This document shows, piece after piece, positions 44,209-52,349 of a stretch of DNA of 64,000 nucleotides (position 1 is its first letter; every line of letters starts with the position of its first letter). The notes under the pieces were generated by a model. It saw only the letters and a list, made by a program, of their open reading frames with translations, made no database searches and had not been told where the DNA came from. The position numbers were made by a program, and so were the translations under genes. Origin of the DNA: Bdellovibrionales bacterium. Its GTDB lineage: Bacteria; Bdellovibrionota; Bdellovibrionia; Bdellovibrionales; UBA1609. The stretch covers positions 16,972-80,971 of the forward strand of contig JADZEO010000059.1 in NCBI GenBank assembly GCA_020850475.1. The letters are read 5' to 3'.

Positions 44209-45381
44209 TCAGTGAATTTTGCCATCAATGCGAGGGTTCAGCAGAAAAGGAATAAGTCGAAAGCCAAGAAGGATATAGCAACTCGACCAAAGCACGCTCG
44301 CGACCGCAATCCACCAAACATAGTATGCCGGGAAAGAGATGGGCAAAACGAGACGGGCAAACGCCGCGAGGCCGATTAAACTAATTGCCACGCAATCTAA
44401 GGGCTTAAACTCGGGCTTTCGCCCAGTGTGACCTTGAGCGATTCGCACCAACATACTGGGAATGACAAGCCCCATGCAAAGAAAGGTAAAAATATGGAGG
44501 GACAGCGACGCGGGACCAATTGCTAAACCGAAGCGCCCCAGAGCTTCGGTGACTAAATGGATGATTGCACCCAAATACCCAAGGTACATCACCGCGTTTC
44601 CAAATTTCCGCATTCCCACGAGAGGACGCCACCAAACCCAGCGACCAAACCAAAGGGCGGCAGCCACCAAAAGGAGAACACCTGCACCAAAATCAGGCAA
44701 AAAACTTTGCAAGGCACACAGCAAAATCACAAATTTGATCGCGTAATCAAGAATGCGCTGCCGCGGCAATTCCACCCCTTCCGTGCTTTTCATAAACTGG
44801 GTCATCGTCCGTTCAAACATCACCGCAAAGGCCAGCCGAAAGAGACCCACGGTCATCGCCAAGCCATGGCCGTAAGTATCGATTTGTATCAAGAGATTCT
44901 TGGCAATCAAAAACCCCAGTAAGGCCGCGTAAAATAGGAAGTTATCTGAGTAGGAGTCCGTCTTGCGATGGATAATGAGGGTTTGCAAGATGTAGAGGGC
45001 CGTACCGAGGACAAAACTGTTGAGCAAAATAATACGTAACACACTGCTCGGGGGTAAAAACACCGCCCCGCGCTCAAGCAACCAAAGTCCCGCGAGGACC
45101 ATCAAGGGCCAGCCGTAAATTCCACGCACCTTCACCCAGTTCTTACTTGCCGTGAGCAGGAAGCCGCCGAGTACCGCCCAACCAAAGCCAAAGAGCATTT
45201 CGTGAGCATGCCAGTGAACCATCGACAGAGTTGGTGACCAGGTGACCGCTCCCGAATACACCAGAGCCCAGGCCAGCGGCAGTGTGGCCCCAAGAATGAT
45301 CGCAAGCGAAAAGAACGGGCGAAACCCCGCCAGCCAAAGGGGGTGGTTAGGGTTCCAGAGGCATTTGCTGGATAGGATCAT
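44209..45381 (-). CDS. nnrS: NnrS-family multi-pass membrane protein
   Basis: A 390-residue integral membrane protein with about 12 hydrophobic segments. The start WNPNHPLWLAGFRPFFSLAIILG and SMVHWHAHEMLFGFGWAVLGGFLLTA (with conserved histidines) match NnrS, a heme- and copper-containing protein linked to nitric oxide tolerance. RGIYGWPLMVLAGLWLLERG and the C-terminal KPLDCVAISLIG are also family-like. I take the ATG giving MILSSKCLWN; 16 further codons are open upstream. There is no nitrite/nitric oxide gene nearby in the window, so its present job is unclear. Confidence 0.85.
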   Translation of the reverse strand: MILSSKCLWNPNHPLWLAGFRPFFSLAIILGATLPLAWALVYSGAVTWSPTLSMVHWHAHEMLFGFGWAVLGGFLLTASKNWVKVRGIYGWPLMVLAGLWLLERGAVFLPPSSVLRIILLNSFVLGTALYILQTLIIHRKTDSYSDNFLFYAALLGFLIAKNLLIQIDTYGHGLAMTVGLFRLAFAVMFERTMTQFMKSTEGVELPRQRILDYAIKFVILLCALQSFLPDFGAGVLLLVAAALWFGRWVWWRPLVGMRKFGNAVMYLGYLGAIIHLVTEALGRFGLAIGPASLSLHIFTFLCMGLVIPSMLVRIAQGHTGRKPEFKPLDCVAISLIGLAAFARLVLPISFPAYYVWWIAVASVLWSSCYILLGFRLIPFLLNPRIDGKIH

Positions 45382-45496
45382 GACGGCAACCTCGCAGCTC
45401 ACTGATGACTTTGCCCTCGAGATTGCCACGCCAATTCCAAAAGGTCCAGATGAACGCGTCGCCCTCCGCTCGATAGTCCTGCAAAAAGTCGACTCA

Positions 45497-46279
45497 CTAG
45501 ATGTTGTTAATTCGAATCGTCAGCGAGACCCGGTCTCCCGTATCAATGACACCGTCATCAGGGATTTCTTCCGACATAAATACGTTGATGTAGTAAATGG
45601 CGTCTTGTTCCACTTTGCAGCGTCGGGCATCGACGGCGGCACCGTCATTGACTTCAATTTGCGTTTGCGAACTTAAATTACAATATTCAGCGGAATTGGG
45701 CTCCAACGGATCCAGCTCCCCTGGTATCTTAGAAATACTGTAGGCCGCCCCACCAATTTGTTCGAACAGATTTTGATAACCGTAGGCAAACCATAAGGCC
45801 TTAGGAACCGCTGGAGTTCGGATTCTAAACGACGTCACTCCTTGAAATTTAAAATGACGTGACTCCAACAAGATCGGTGGCAGCGGATCGAGTGTTTGTC
45901 GATCGCAAGTGTTGGGCACAGTCACGGCCCCAACCACTCGAACTGAATAGGGAACCCCGGCATAAAGAACACTGATTGGTGTGGTAAGGTTCCAAATTTC
46001 CAACTCCCCACTGTAGGCCTGGCCACAACCAAATGTAGTCATCGGATTTATAGATTTGTAGCTCTGAGTATCGGGTTTGAGGTTGGGGGGCGGAGTCACC
46101 GATGGGGGGGGCGGGGTGGCTGGCGGCGGTGGCGTTACTTCGGGCGGCAACTCTGGCGGCAGGGGCGCTGGCTGAAGCTGCTCGACAACTGGCTTGGCCG
46201 GTTGGCGCAAATTCACTCGCGCGCAACTTTGAAGGCCGGCGACTGCAACGAAAATAATGAACATCCTTGAGAATGCCAT
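45497..46279 (-). CDS. Lipoprotein with long proline-rich linker
   Basis: A 260-residue lipoprotein. AAGGAGA lies upstream of the ATG that gives MAFSRMFIIFVAVAGLQSC (lipobox LQSC). Residues about 30-70 are a proline repeat (LPPELPPEVTPPPPATPPPPSV and on), a stiff spacer across the periplasm or the cell surface. The C-terminal 185 residues form a beta-rich domain with four cysteines (FGCGQAYSG, PNTCDRQ, AEYCNLSS, ARRCKVEQ). No family is recognised. An upstream start 17 codons earlier is open but less signal-like. Confidence 0.75.
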   Translation of the reverse strand: MAFSRMFIIFVAVAGLQSCARVNLRQPAKPVVEQLQPAPLPPELPPEVTPPPPATPPPPSVTPPPNLKPDTQSYKSINPMTTFGCGQAYSGELEIWNLTTPISVLYAGVPYSVRVVGAVTVPNTCDRQTLDPLPPILLESRHFKFQGVTSFRIRTPAVPKALWFAYGYQNLFEQIGGAAYSISKIPGELDPLEPNSAEYCNLSSQTQIEVNDGAAVDARRCKVEQDAIYYINVFMSEEIPDDGVIDTGDRVSLTIRINNI

Positions 46280-46570
46280 TCTGGCGTCTCCTTTTGAGAC
46301 AGATCTTTGTCTCTGTGTCTCACTTTTCAACAGTTGGTAAGGCCTTGTAATGGCCCGTCAAACAGGAACGTCCAAGATTACCCTATAACCCAAGAGCTTC
46401 AATTCTCGGGCCAATGAAAAACTCGAACGAGCGCCCAATCTGAGCCTCGAAGTGAACAATTTTCACCGGCCTTTGGTTCCGGGGCCGATTTACAATAGCA
46501 AGACCCCTTTGCCGCCTGGCCCAAGGCTTGCGGCTAACTCTAGGGAACACTGTTCCTAGGGGTAAGTGAT

Positions 46571-47116
46571 ATGAAAAAGCTAATGTGTTGGATTGTCGGT
46601 TTAGGTCTCACCCTCGCGGGCCAATTGGCCTCCGCGGAAGGTGACGAGCGAGAGCTTCCGTACGGCGACTTGAGCAGCATCGAAAAATGCCCGGTAACCA
46701 AATCAAAAATTGATTTTCTTCAATCGCCGGCGCTGCGCGAGAGTCTTCGCTCGGCCGTTGGAGATGACGAAAGGGCCCTTCAGGCAGAACTTCAAGAGGA
46801 GACCGACATAGTAATGATGGACGTTTACCTCTGTTCCAAGTTTCGCCTTCCCATGGAAGAGGCTGTTGTTGACTTTGCACTCGTGCAAATCCAACGGGAT
46901 CGGCTGGCTGAACTCTCGGCAATCGATCGCCAGCTTGCTCGAGTGAAGGGCTTACTGTTGCTGAGCCTGCTTTCTGGAAGGACCTCAAGCGAATTAAATA
47001 GGGCCGTCGATGCGCTAAAATCGTTGGAACTCAAACGGAGCCAAGCTGTAGTGATGTACGATGAAATGAGCGCCCGATTCAATCAGCTCCGATCAGGGTC
47101 GGGACCGACTCGATGA
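46571..47116 (+). CDS. Secreted helical protein of unknown function
   Basis: A 181-residue exported protein, signal MKKLMCWIVGLGLTLAGQLASA, with AGGGG upstream. The mature chain is mostly helical (about residues 85-175 heptad-like) and has two cysteines (IEKCPVTK, VYLCSKFR) which may pair. No motif is recognised. Its 3' end overlaps the convergent RNA methyltransferase gene by 34 bases. The 291-base gap upstream, back to the lipoprotein start, holds no ORF that I trust and must contain two divergent promoters. Confidence 0.7.
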   Translation: MKKLMCWIVGLGLTLAGQLASAEGDERELPYGDLSSIEKCPVTKSKIDFLQSPALRESLRSAVGDDERALQAELQEETDIVMMDVYLCSKFRLPMEEAVVDFALVQIQRDRLAELSAIDRQLARVKGLLLLSLLSGRTSSELNRAVDALKSLELKRSQAVVMYDEMSARFNQLRSGSGPTR

Positions 47117-48246
47117 AACTCAGCCAATAGTTCCACGTAAGGTGTATGGGGAAATTGATCGAGCGGCTGAACCTCAACTAAGTCCCAGCCGGCTCGTTTG
47201 AGCACTCCAGCATCCTGTGCAAACTGCGCGACCTCGCAGGAAATGTAGTAAATTGCTTTCAGTTGTCGAAACTCGTTCAAGAAGCGATCAATTTCCTTAA
47301 ATCCTTCTCGCGGAGGATCGAGGAGTAATACCCGGGCCTCTTTGGCAACTTTCTTGAGCTTGTTCCAGGCACTGGGGAGATAAATATTAAGCTCAAGAGC
47401 CGTCACCCCGGGCCAGTTATTGTTGGTCAACTCTTCGACCGCAGACGGCACCACCTCAGTGGCCACAATTGAACTGAATCCGCATTTTACGAGCACTTCG
47501 GTGAAGTTTCCTGAGCCAGCAAACAGTTCAACAAGCTGGTACTCACGCGGATATTTTTGGAGTTTCGCTAGGACCCACTCCCGCATTTTTTGATTTTGCG
47601 CCGAATTGCCCTGCTTGAATGGCAAGCGGGTGTTCGGGACAACTTTGCTAACATCAATGTCTTCGTTGATCTCCAGAAAGCTCCACTGATAACCCTGGTT
47701 CGCGCGCCAAGCGGGATTGGGCAGTTGTCGGCGCAAGTCCTTGAGCCTCTGGCGATTCTGGTCAGTGAGCACTAAACAATCTTCGACTTCAACTAAGCGG
47801 CGGCTGTCGCGGGAAACAAAACCCAGCTGTTGACCATCGGTTTTGAACTGCGCACGATTTCGATAACCAAAAACTTGCGGAGAACCCCAGATTGGCAGAA
47901 CCCTCGACCGCTCATCCAGCACCTTTGACCTTGTCAAAAGATGTTCCACCAGGTGCTGCTTAACTCGCAGTTGTGAGGAATAATCGGCAATCATCCACGG
48001 GCAACCCCCACACCGGCCGCGAACCACGCCTTGATAGGGACAAGGGGGCTCGACCCGATCCGGAGACGGCTCAAGGAGTTCAACCAGGTCGGCAAAACCG
48101 TAGCGCTTTTTTACTGAGAACACCGCAAAACGGCCCCGGTCACCGGGCCAAGTCCCAGGGACAAAAAAGACCTGCCCGCTGGGATGGTCAACCACCCCCA
48201 TACCACGGGCCGAAAGATCGCGAACGGTGCCTTCAAATGTCTCCAT
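47083..48246 (-). CDS. RNA uracil-C5 methyltransferase (RumA/TrmA family)
   Basis: Methylates uracil C5 in 23S rRNA or tRNA. The 387-residue protein opens with a TRAM-type RNA-binding domain (EGTVRDLSARGMGVV...), then an iron-sulfur cysteine cluster (PPCPYQG ... GRCGGCPW). The methyltransferase core follows with the SAM loop VELFAGSGNFTEVL, motif IV LLDPPREGF and the catalytic cysteine in IYYISCEVAQFAQD. The length suits RlmC/RlmD-type enzymes; which uracil is modified cannot be told from motifs. It overlaps the secreted protein gene at its 3' end. Confidence 0.9.
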   Translation of the reverse strand: METFEGTVRDLSARGMGVVDHPSGQVFFVPGTWPGDRGRFAVFSVKKRYGFADLVELLEPSPDRVEPPCPYQGVVRGRCGGCPWMIADYSSQLRVKQHLVEHLLTRSKVLDERSRVLPIWGSPQVFGYRNRAQFKTDGQQLGFVSRDSRRLVEVEDCLVLTDQNRQRLKDLRRQLPNPAWRANQGYQWSFLEINEDIDVSKVVPNTRLPFKQGNSAQNQKMREWVLAKLQKYPREYQLVELFAGSGNFTEVLVKCGFSSIVATEVVPSAVEELTNNNWPGVTALELNIYLPSAWNKLKKVAKEARVLLLDPPREGFKEIDRFLNEFRQLKAIYYISCEVAQFAQDAGVLKRAGWDLVEVQPLDQFPHTPYVELLAEFHRVGPDPDRS

Positions 48247-48367
48247 GGTGGTACTCTTTACCTATTTTTGCCCCGATTTGGCAAAGAGCTTATCTATATT
48301 AGCGCTCAAAGGAGGTACGAAACTTGCTCACTTGAAGCCGTTTGGCAATTAAACGTTGGAGGATGTT

Positions 48368-48787
48368 ATGTTTCAAAGGCTCTTGATTTTATTCGCCTTA
48401 GTGAGTGTTTTAACGGCGCAAGCTGACCAGAGATATCGGGTTATAGTTGAGCGCCAACAAAAGTTAGTTCTCTTTGACGATGCGACCATTTCACGAGTTC
48501 AAGAAATTGCAAATTCCAAAAGCACCAGAGACGAGAAGCGAAAAGTTCTGAAGGCCTTGTTTTTCGTGATTGGCGCTTCCTTGGGCGATGGCAAATCCTA
48601 TTGTGACGTTGCCGTTCGCGAGTATTTTCCCCTTCCGGTCGAAAAAAGTCGCTTGGATCGTTGCCTCGATGCCCTTACATCAGATGAGTTTATGTACAAT
48701 CTGACCGATGACATTGCTCCGGTTGAAGAGGTCCAAACTGTGAATTTACTACTGGCTAAGACCGCCAAGCTCTTGATGATGCTCTAA
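48368..48787 (+). CDS. Small secreted protein of unknown function
   Basis: A 139-residue exported protein with signal MFQRLLILFALVSVLTAQA, placed at an ATG with GGAGG five bases upstream. An ATG four codons earlier is open. The mature chain is helical and basic near the start (DQRYRVIVERQQKLVLFDD) with two cysteines (SYCDVAVRE, DRCLDALT). No motif. Two further small exported genes follow, one on each strand. Confidence 0.65.
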   Translation: MFQRLLILFALVSVLTAQADQRYRVIVERQQKLVLFDDATISRVQEIANSKSTRDEKRKVLKALFFVIGASLGDGKSYCDVAVREYFPLPVEKSRLDRCLDALTSDEFMYNLTDDIAPVEEVQTVNLLLAKTAKLLMML

Positions 48788-48830
48788 TCAGCGTCTCTCA
48801 ACAACGCCGGGCACGTGGGTGGTGGGACTT

Positions 48831-49580
48831 ATGCAAAGACTGTTTTTGACAGCATTGATTTGGGTGGCATCGGTGATCTCGATGCCGCCGACTGCAGGGG
48901 CGGTCAGCCTTTCCACCCAATGTATATGCATCACGGGCACCCAGCCGTATTTGTGGGTTCCATTCTTTAAAGCTGGCTGCGCCCTGTGGCTCGCGGAAAA
49001 CCTGTGCCTGCGCGGAACCATTCAGCCCATGGATCGGCCGATTCGCTTAGATTCGTTTTCCTCGGAGGAATTGCGCCTGGGCGTGGTGGCGGAACGCGAC
49101 TTCTCAACCGATTTCATTGCCTTTCTCGAGCAGCGCATTTCACCTCTTTTAACTCTGGGCGCGAAGGGAAAATTCTCGGTTTTGCGAATTGATGACACTG
49201 CCTGCAACGGCCTTAGAAATCCCGAATCCGTTTATTCGTGGCTCGAGCAAGCCAGCAAGGTGTTCAAAGGCAAGATTGAAATCAAAGCCAACCAGACGAT
49301 CAGTCTCGGCATGTGGCGTCCGTTCTTTCCAGGGCGGCCAAACTTCACCGCCATTGCCCGGAGCGGAGAGCCTTACCAGTTGCCAGCCTGCAGTGATTAT
49401 GCTGGCCACCGTTGTGCCGAAGGACCGCAAGGGGGAATGTCTGCCGAATGCCGTGATATCAACGGCCAGATTTTGACCTTGAGATGTGCCTCAAGTGAGA
49501 GTCTGCACTTTTATATCGATGAATTCGGCTCACCCCAAAGCTGGAGTGAGCACCTCTTTTACTGGCAGCGCGACCCTTAA
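48831..49580 (+). CDS. Secreted cysteine-rich protein of unknown function
   Basis: A 249-residue exported protein, signal MQRLFLTALIWVASVISM with cleavage near AGA. I chose the ATG after GGTGGTGGGA; a GTG four codons before is possible. About nine cysteines occur, with a cluster in the N-terminus (TQCICITG, AGCALWLAENLCLRG) and the C-terminus (LPACSDYAGHRCAEG, AECRDINGQ, TLRCASSE), suggesting a disulfide-rich exported domain. No motif is recognised. It ends by overlapping the next leftward gene by 4 bases. Confidence 0.65.
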   Translation: MQRLFLTALIWVASVISMPPTAGAVSLSTQCICITGTQPYLWVPFFKAGCALWLAENLCLRGTIQPMDRPIRLDSFSSEELRLGVVAERDFSTDFIAFLEQRISPLLTLGAKGKFSVLRIDDTACNGLRNPESVYSWLEQASKVFKGKIEIKANQTISLGMWRPFFPGRPNFTAIARSGEPYQLPACSDYAGHRCAEGPQGGMSAECRDINGQILTLRCASSESLHFYIDEFGSPQSWSEHLFYWQRDP

Positions 49581-50011
49581 TTCACACGCTCACACGAAAT
49601 TCTGAGGAATCGACCCTTTTTATCTTTTTGATCGAGTTCGTCACCTGACTGGACGAGATCGCCGTAGCCAAAGTCCAACAAGGCATTCTTAAGCGAATCC
49701 CCGGACGAATTAGGGGGCAGAATAAACGTCCCACTGAGGCCCTTTTTGGTTTCGGTGTCTTCCACCGTAACCACAACATACTCATAGAGGCTGTTGTAGT
49801 TCATCGAGATCTTGTAAATTGATTTCTTGCACGTCGGATGATTCTGGCAATCGACATCGACGATATTGCCATCCTTAAGTTGAATCGTGCGTGGAACTGA
49901 GCTCGAAAGACTGTTGTCAATACGACACTCAAGCTCAAGTACGGGCACGGCCATCGCCGAGACCTGATAGCTGATCGCAGCCAAAGCGACCAATTTGCCA
50001 AGCTTTCCCAT
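49577..50011 (-). CDS. Small secreted protein of unknown function
   Basis: A 144-residue exported protein (signal MGKLGKLVALAAISYQVSAMA, cleavage about residue 21). The mature chain is beta-rich with four cysteines (LECRIDN, VDVDCQNHPTCKK, ISCERVN). No family is recognised. It converges with the cysteine-rich gene on its left, with a 4-base overlap at the stops. Its start is about 70 bases from a hairpin that lies after the metalloprotease gene. Confidence 0.65.
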   Translation of the reverse strand: MGKLGKLVALAAISYQVSAMAVPVLELECRIDNSLSSSVPRTIQLKDGNIVDVDCQNHPTCKKSIYKISMNYNSLYEYVVVTVEDTETKKGLSGTFILPPNSSGDSLKNALLDFGYGDLVQSGDELDQKDKKGRFLRISCERVN

Positions 50012-50081
50012 GATAACCCCTTTTGCTAAACGTTGGTGTGTGAACCATTATGGGGTCGACTGTGAAAACTCCAGAATGACG

Positions 50082-50108
50082 ACGGGGAAGAAAATTTTTC
50101 TTCCCCGT
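50082..50108. other. Perfect hairpin downstream of the metalloprotease gene
   Basis: Arms ACGGGGAAGAAAA and TTTTCTTCCCCGT with a minimal loop, in the 140-base gap after the protease stop. No T-run follows on the protease strand, so it may be an RNA-stability or weak termination element. Confidence 0.55.
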
Positions 50109-50152
50109 GTCGCGCTTCACTCATGTAATTCCGAAAAAGTCCTATAGACGTT

Positions 50153-52078
50153 TCATCGCGGCTTGCGACCTTTTCCTGGGTTGGTGGTTACCGTCACCGT
50201 GACCGAGTTTGAAGCCGATGACTGATTTCCGGCACGGTCAACTGCGACCACAGAGTAGGTCACCGTTGAGCCGGCGGCTGCGCTGCTATCAGTGTAGCTC
50301 GTCGAAGACACGTTGGCGATCACATTGCCGTCACGAATCACCTTGTAGCTTGCAACTCCCCCGCCCACATCTGATGATGCCGACCAAGTTAAGTTAACTT
50401 TGCCCTTGGACTGACTGGCCTGCAGGTTCGAAGGCGCAGTCGGAGCAAAACTGTCGACCGTCATCGTGGCTTGAGCCTGTACACTTGAATGCGCGGGATC
50501 TTGTCCATCGTTATCGGCAACCTGAACTGAAATTGCTCCCGTTCCGCTGCTTAAACTGGTAGCTCCCGTGAGTTGTACGCTGGTAGTTGCACCGGCGGCG
50601 ATTTGCACTGACGAAGAACTCAAGCTTCCGCTAAAACCGGCGTCCGCTTGGGCTGCAAGACTAAATTGGGTAGAGGGACACATCGGGTTGTCGTTGTTCT
50701 TAATCGATACTGAATAGCTCGCTTGGCCTGCGGGCGCTACATACTGGCTGCTCGGTGAAATCGCGACCGTCGGACTTGCTGACACGCACTCGGCATTGAC
50801 CGAGAAGGTAAACCCCGAGCCATCACTCGCCTGTGAAAGGGCGGTGATCTCAATTCCGTTGGCCGGATCACTAAAGGTCTCACCAACTGCGATGGCAGCA
50901 ATGAAGCGAGTCTGCACGAACCCCGAACCCCTGAAGACATGGATGTTCAGACCACGGAGATACGTGCTCGACAGGCGAGTTCCGTAATTGTACGGCTGCC
51001 GATAGGTGAGGTAATAGTATTCACTCGTATTGGCTTTGGGAATTCGAACGATCTGGGCCCCGGTTGCGGTCAAGGGATGCCAATCCAGCGGACTCACGGT
51101 GTACTGTCCACGGGTACCGTTAACAATTTTATCCGGGAACGAGTTGTAGGTTCCCAATTGCATCAAGTGCGCGCCGTTAATGCCTGCGACATTTGAACTG
51201 TTGCCCATCACACAAGAGTAATCTCCGTATTCCGATTCAATGGCGCCATCGTTGTTGGTGTCGGTCCCCGCGTGGTGCATGCTGAGATTGTGACCGAGCT
51301 CATGGGCATATACCATCATACCGCCGTAACGAACCCAAGACTGTCTGCCGCCTCCTAAGCCCCACCATCCGCATTGGGCACTTTGAGGCAATACATAAAT
51401 GATATGCTGAAACTTGGCACTCGAAGTATCAATCCCGGCCGCACTTGCTGCCTTGACACCTTCGGAGGCCCACAGATTGTAATCACAGTTAGCACCCGAG
51501 ACATTCAGGTCAAAAGGCCCATAAATGTCCGCGTCGCCATCGCCATTCGAGTCGCGTACAAAGGAGATCAAACCCGAAGTTGATTTATTATACATGTCGG
51601 TGACGGAATCGCTGGCGCCAAACATCACACTATCAACGGAACTCTTACTCATGTAATGAGTGCCATCGGTAAAATTCAGAAGTAAAACAACCACTGATCG
51701 TCCGGAGAGGGCGGCAGTTGAATCGCCCACGCCGCCAGAACTCGAGTCCGCTGAACCCGCAACCTGCTCGAGAGATTCGACGCTCAGGTTGAGCTGTCGA
51801 ACGGAGCCGCGAACACGAACCTGCATCCCTTCGCGCAGCCAGGCAGGAGTTTTGCCGTCTTTAAATTTGAGAGCAAACTCTTGTCCAGAAAGCTTGTCGT
51901 AAAGGGTCGCGAAAACTTCAGCCCGCTTGTTGGCGAAGTCGTCACCGACATAGGTTCGAATCTGGCCTTCTTTTTGAGTGATGGTTTGCGCAACGGATTG
52001 ATCCCAGCTCAAGGCAAGAATCACAAAGATAAACGCGGTCCAAATAACGCTCTGATTGATTTTAGATTGAAGTCTCAT
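50153..52078 (-). CDS. Secreted metalloprotease, M11 (gametolysin-like) type
   Basis: A 641-residue exported protease. After the signal (MRLQSKINQSVIWTAFIFVI, cleavage near VAQ) comes a pro-region with an OB-like beta domain (about 30-105). The catalytic domain (about 125-400) contains HELGHNLSMHH (H259, E260, H263, H269), the zinc site of a metzincin-type enzyme, though the usual glycine before the last histidine is serine. A possible Met-turn, YSCVMGN, follows. The C-terminus has Ig-like and fibronectin type III modules (TVAISPSSQYVAPAG; then SFAPTAPSNLQASQSKGKVNL). M11 is the best match that I can name. Likely a surface or secreted degradative enzyme. Confidence 0.85.
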   Translation of the reverse strand: MRLQSKINQSVIWTAFIFVILALSWDQSVAQTITQKEGQIRTYVGDDFANKRAEVFATLYDKLSGQEFALKFKDGKTPAWLREGMQVRVRGSVRQLNLSVESLEQVAGSADSSSGGVGDSTAALSGRSVVVLLLNFTDGTHYMSKSSVDSVMFGASDSVTDMYNKSTSGLISFVRDSNGDGDADIYGPFDLNVSGANCDYNLWASEGVKAASAAGIDTSSAKFQHIIYVLPQSAQCGWWGLGGGRQSWVRYGGMMVYAHELGHNLSMHHAGTDTNNDGAIESEYGDYSCVMGNSSNVAGINGAHLMQLGTYNSFPDKIVNGTRGQYTVSPLDWHPLTATGAQIVRIPKANTSEYYYLTYRQPYNYGTRLSSTYLRGLNIHVFRGSGFVQTRFIAAIAVGETFSDPANGIEITALSQASDGSGFTFSVNAECVSASPTVAISPSSQYVAPAGQASYSVSIKNNDNPMCPSTQFSLAAQADAGFSGSLSSSSVQIAAGATTSVQLTGATSLSSGTGAISVQVADNDGQDPAHSSVQAQATMTVDSFAPTAPSNLQASQSKGKVNLTWSASSDVGGGVASYKVIRDGNVIANVSSTSYTDSSAAAGSTVTYSVVAVDRAGNQSSASNSVTVTVTTNPGKGRKPR

Positions 52079-52090
52079 GCATCCCCTCTC

Positions 52091-52309
52091 ATGCCGAGAC
52101 CTTCACGCAACCTGATAGAGAGGCAAAACACGTTCCAACTGGTCAAACGCAAAAATTCCAAAGATCCTGAGGCTCTTCTCAAGTTGAGAGCGGTCTTTGG
52201 CGGTCAGTCCGTCGACGCTGTCTACTACTTGTTCAACTGTTCAAGGGAAATGTCGCAAATTGAGACCAAGCTCGCCTGGCTCGAGATTTCTGCCTTGGCC
52301 AAAGTCTGA
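52091..52309 (+). CDS. Possible small protein (72 residues)
   Basis: A 72-codon ORF divergent from the protease gene. The sequence looks natural: MPRPSRNLIERQNTFQLVKR, then NSKDPEALLKLRAVFGGQSV and MSQIETKLAWLEISALAKV. It is hydrophilic and helical with one cysteine. No ribosome site precedes the ATG, which lies only 12 bases from the protease start codon on the other strand, so the message would be nearly leaderless. It ends 40 bases before the membrane synthase-like gene. Chance is possible. Confidence 0.4.
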   Translation: MPRPSRNLIERQNTFQLVKRKNSKDPEALLKLRAVFGGQSVDAVYYLFNCSREMSQIETKLAWLEISALAKV

Positions 52310-52349
52310 GCCGATTGATCCCTCGTGGAGGACGTGCGACTCTAAGCTG

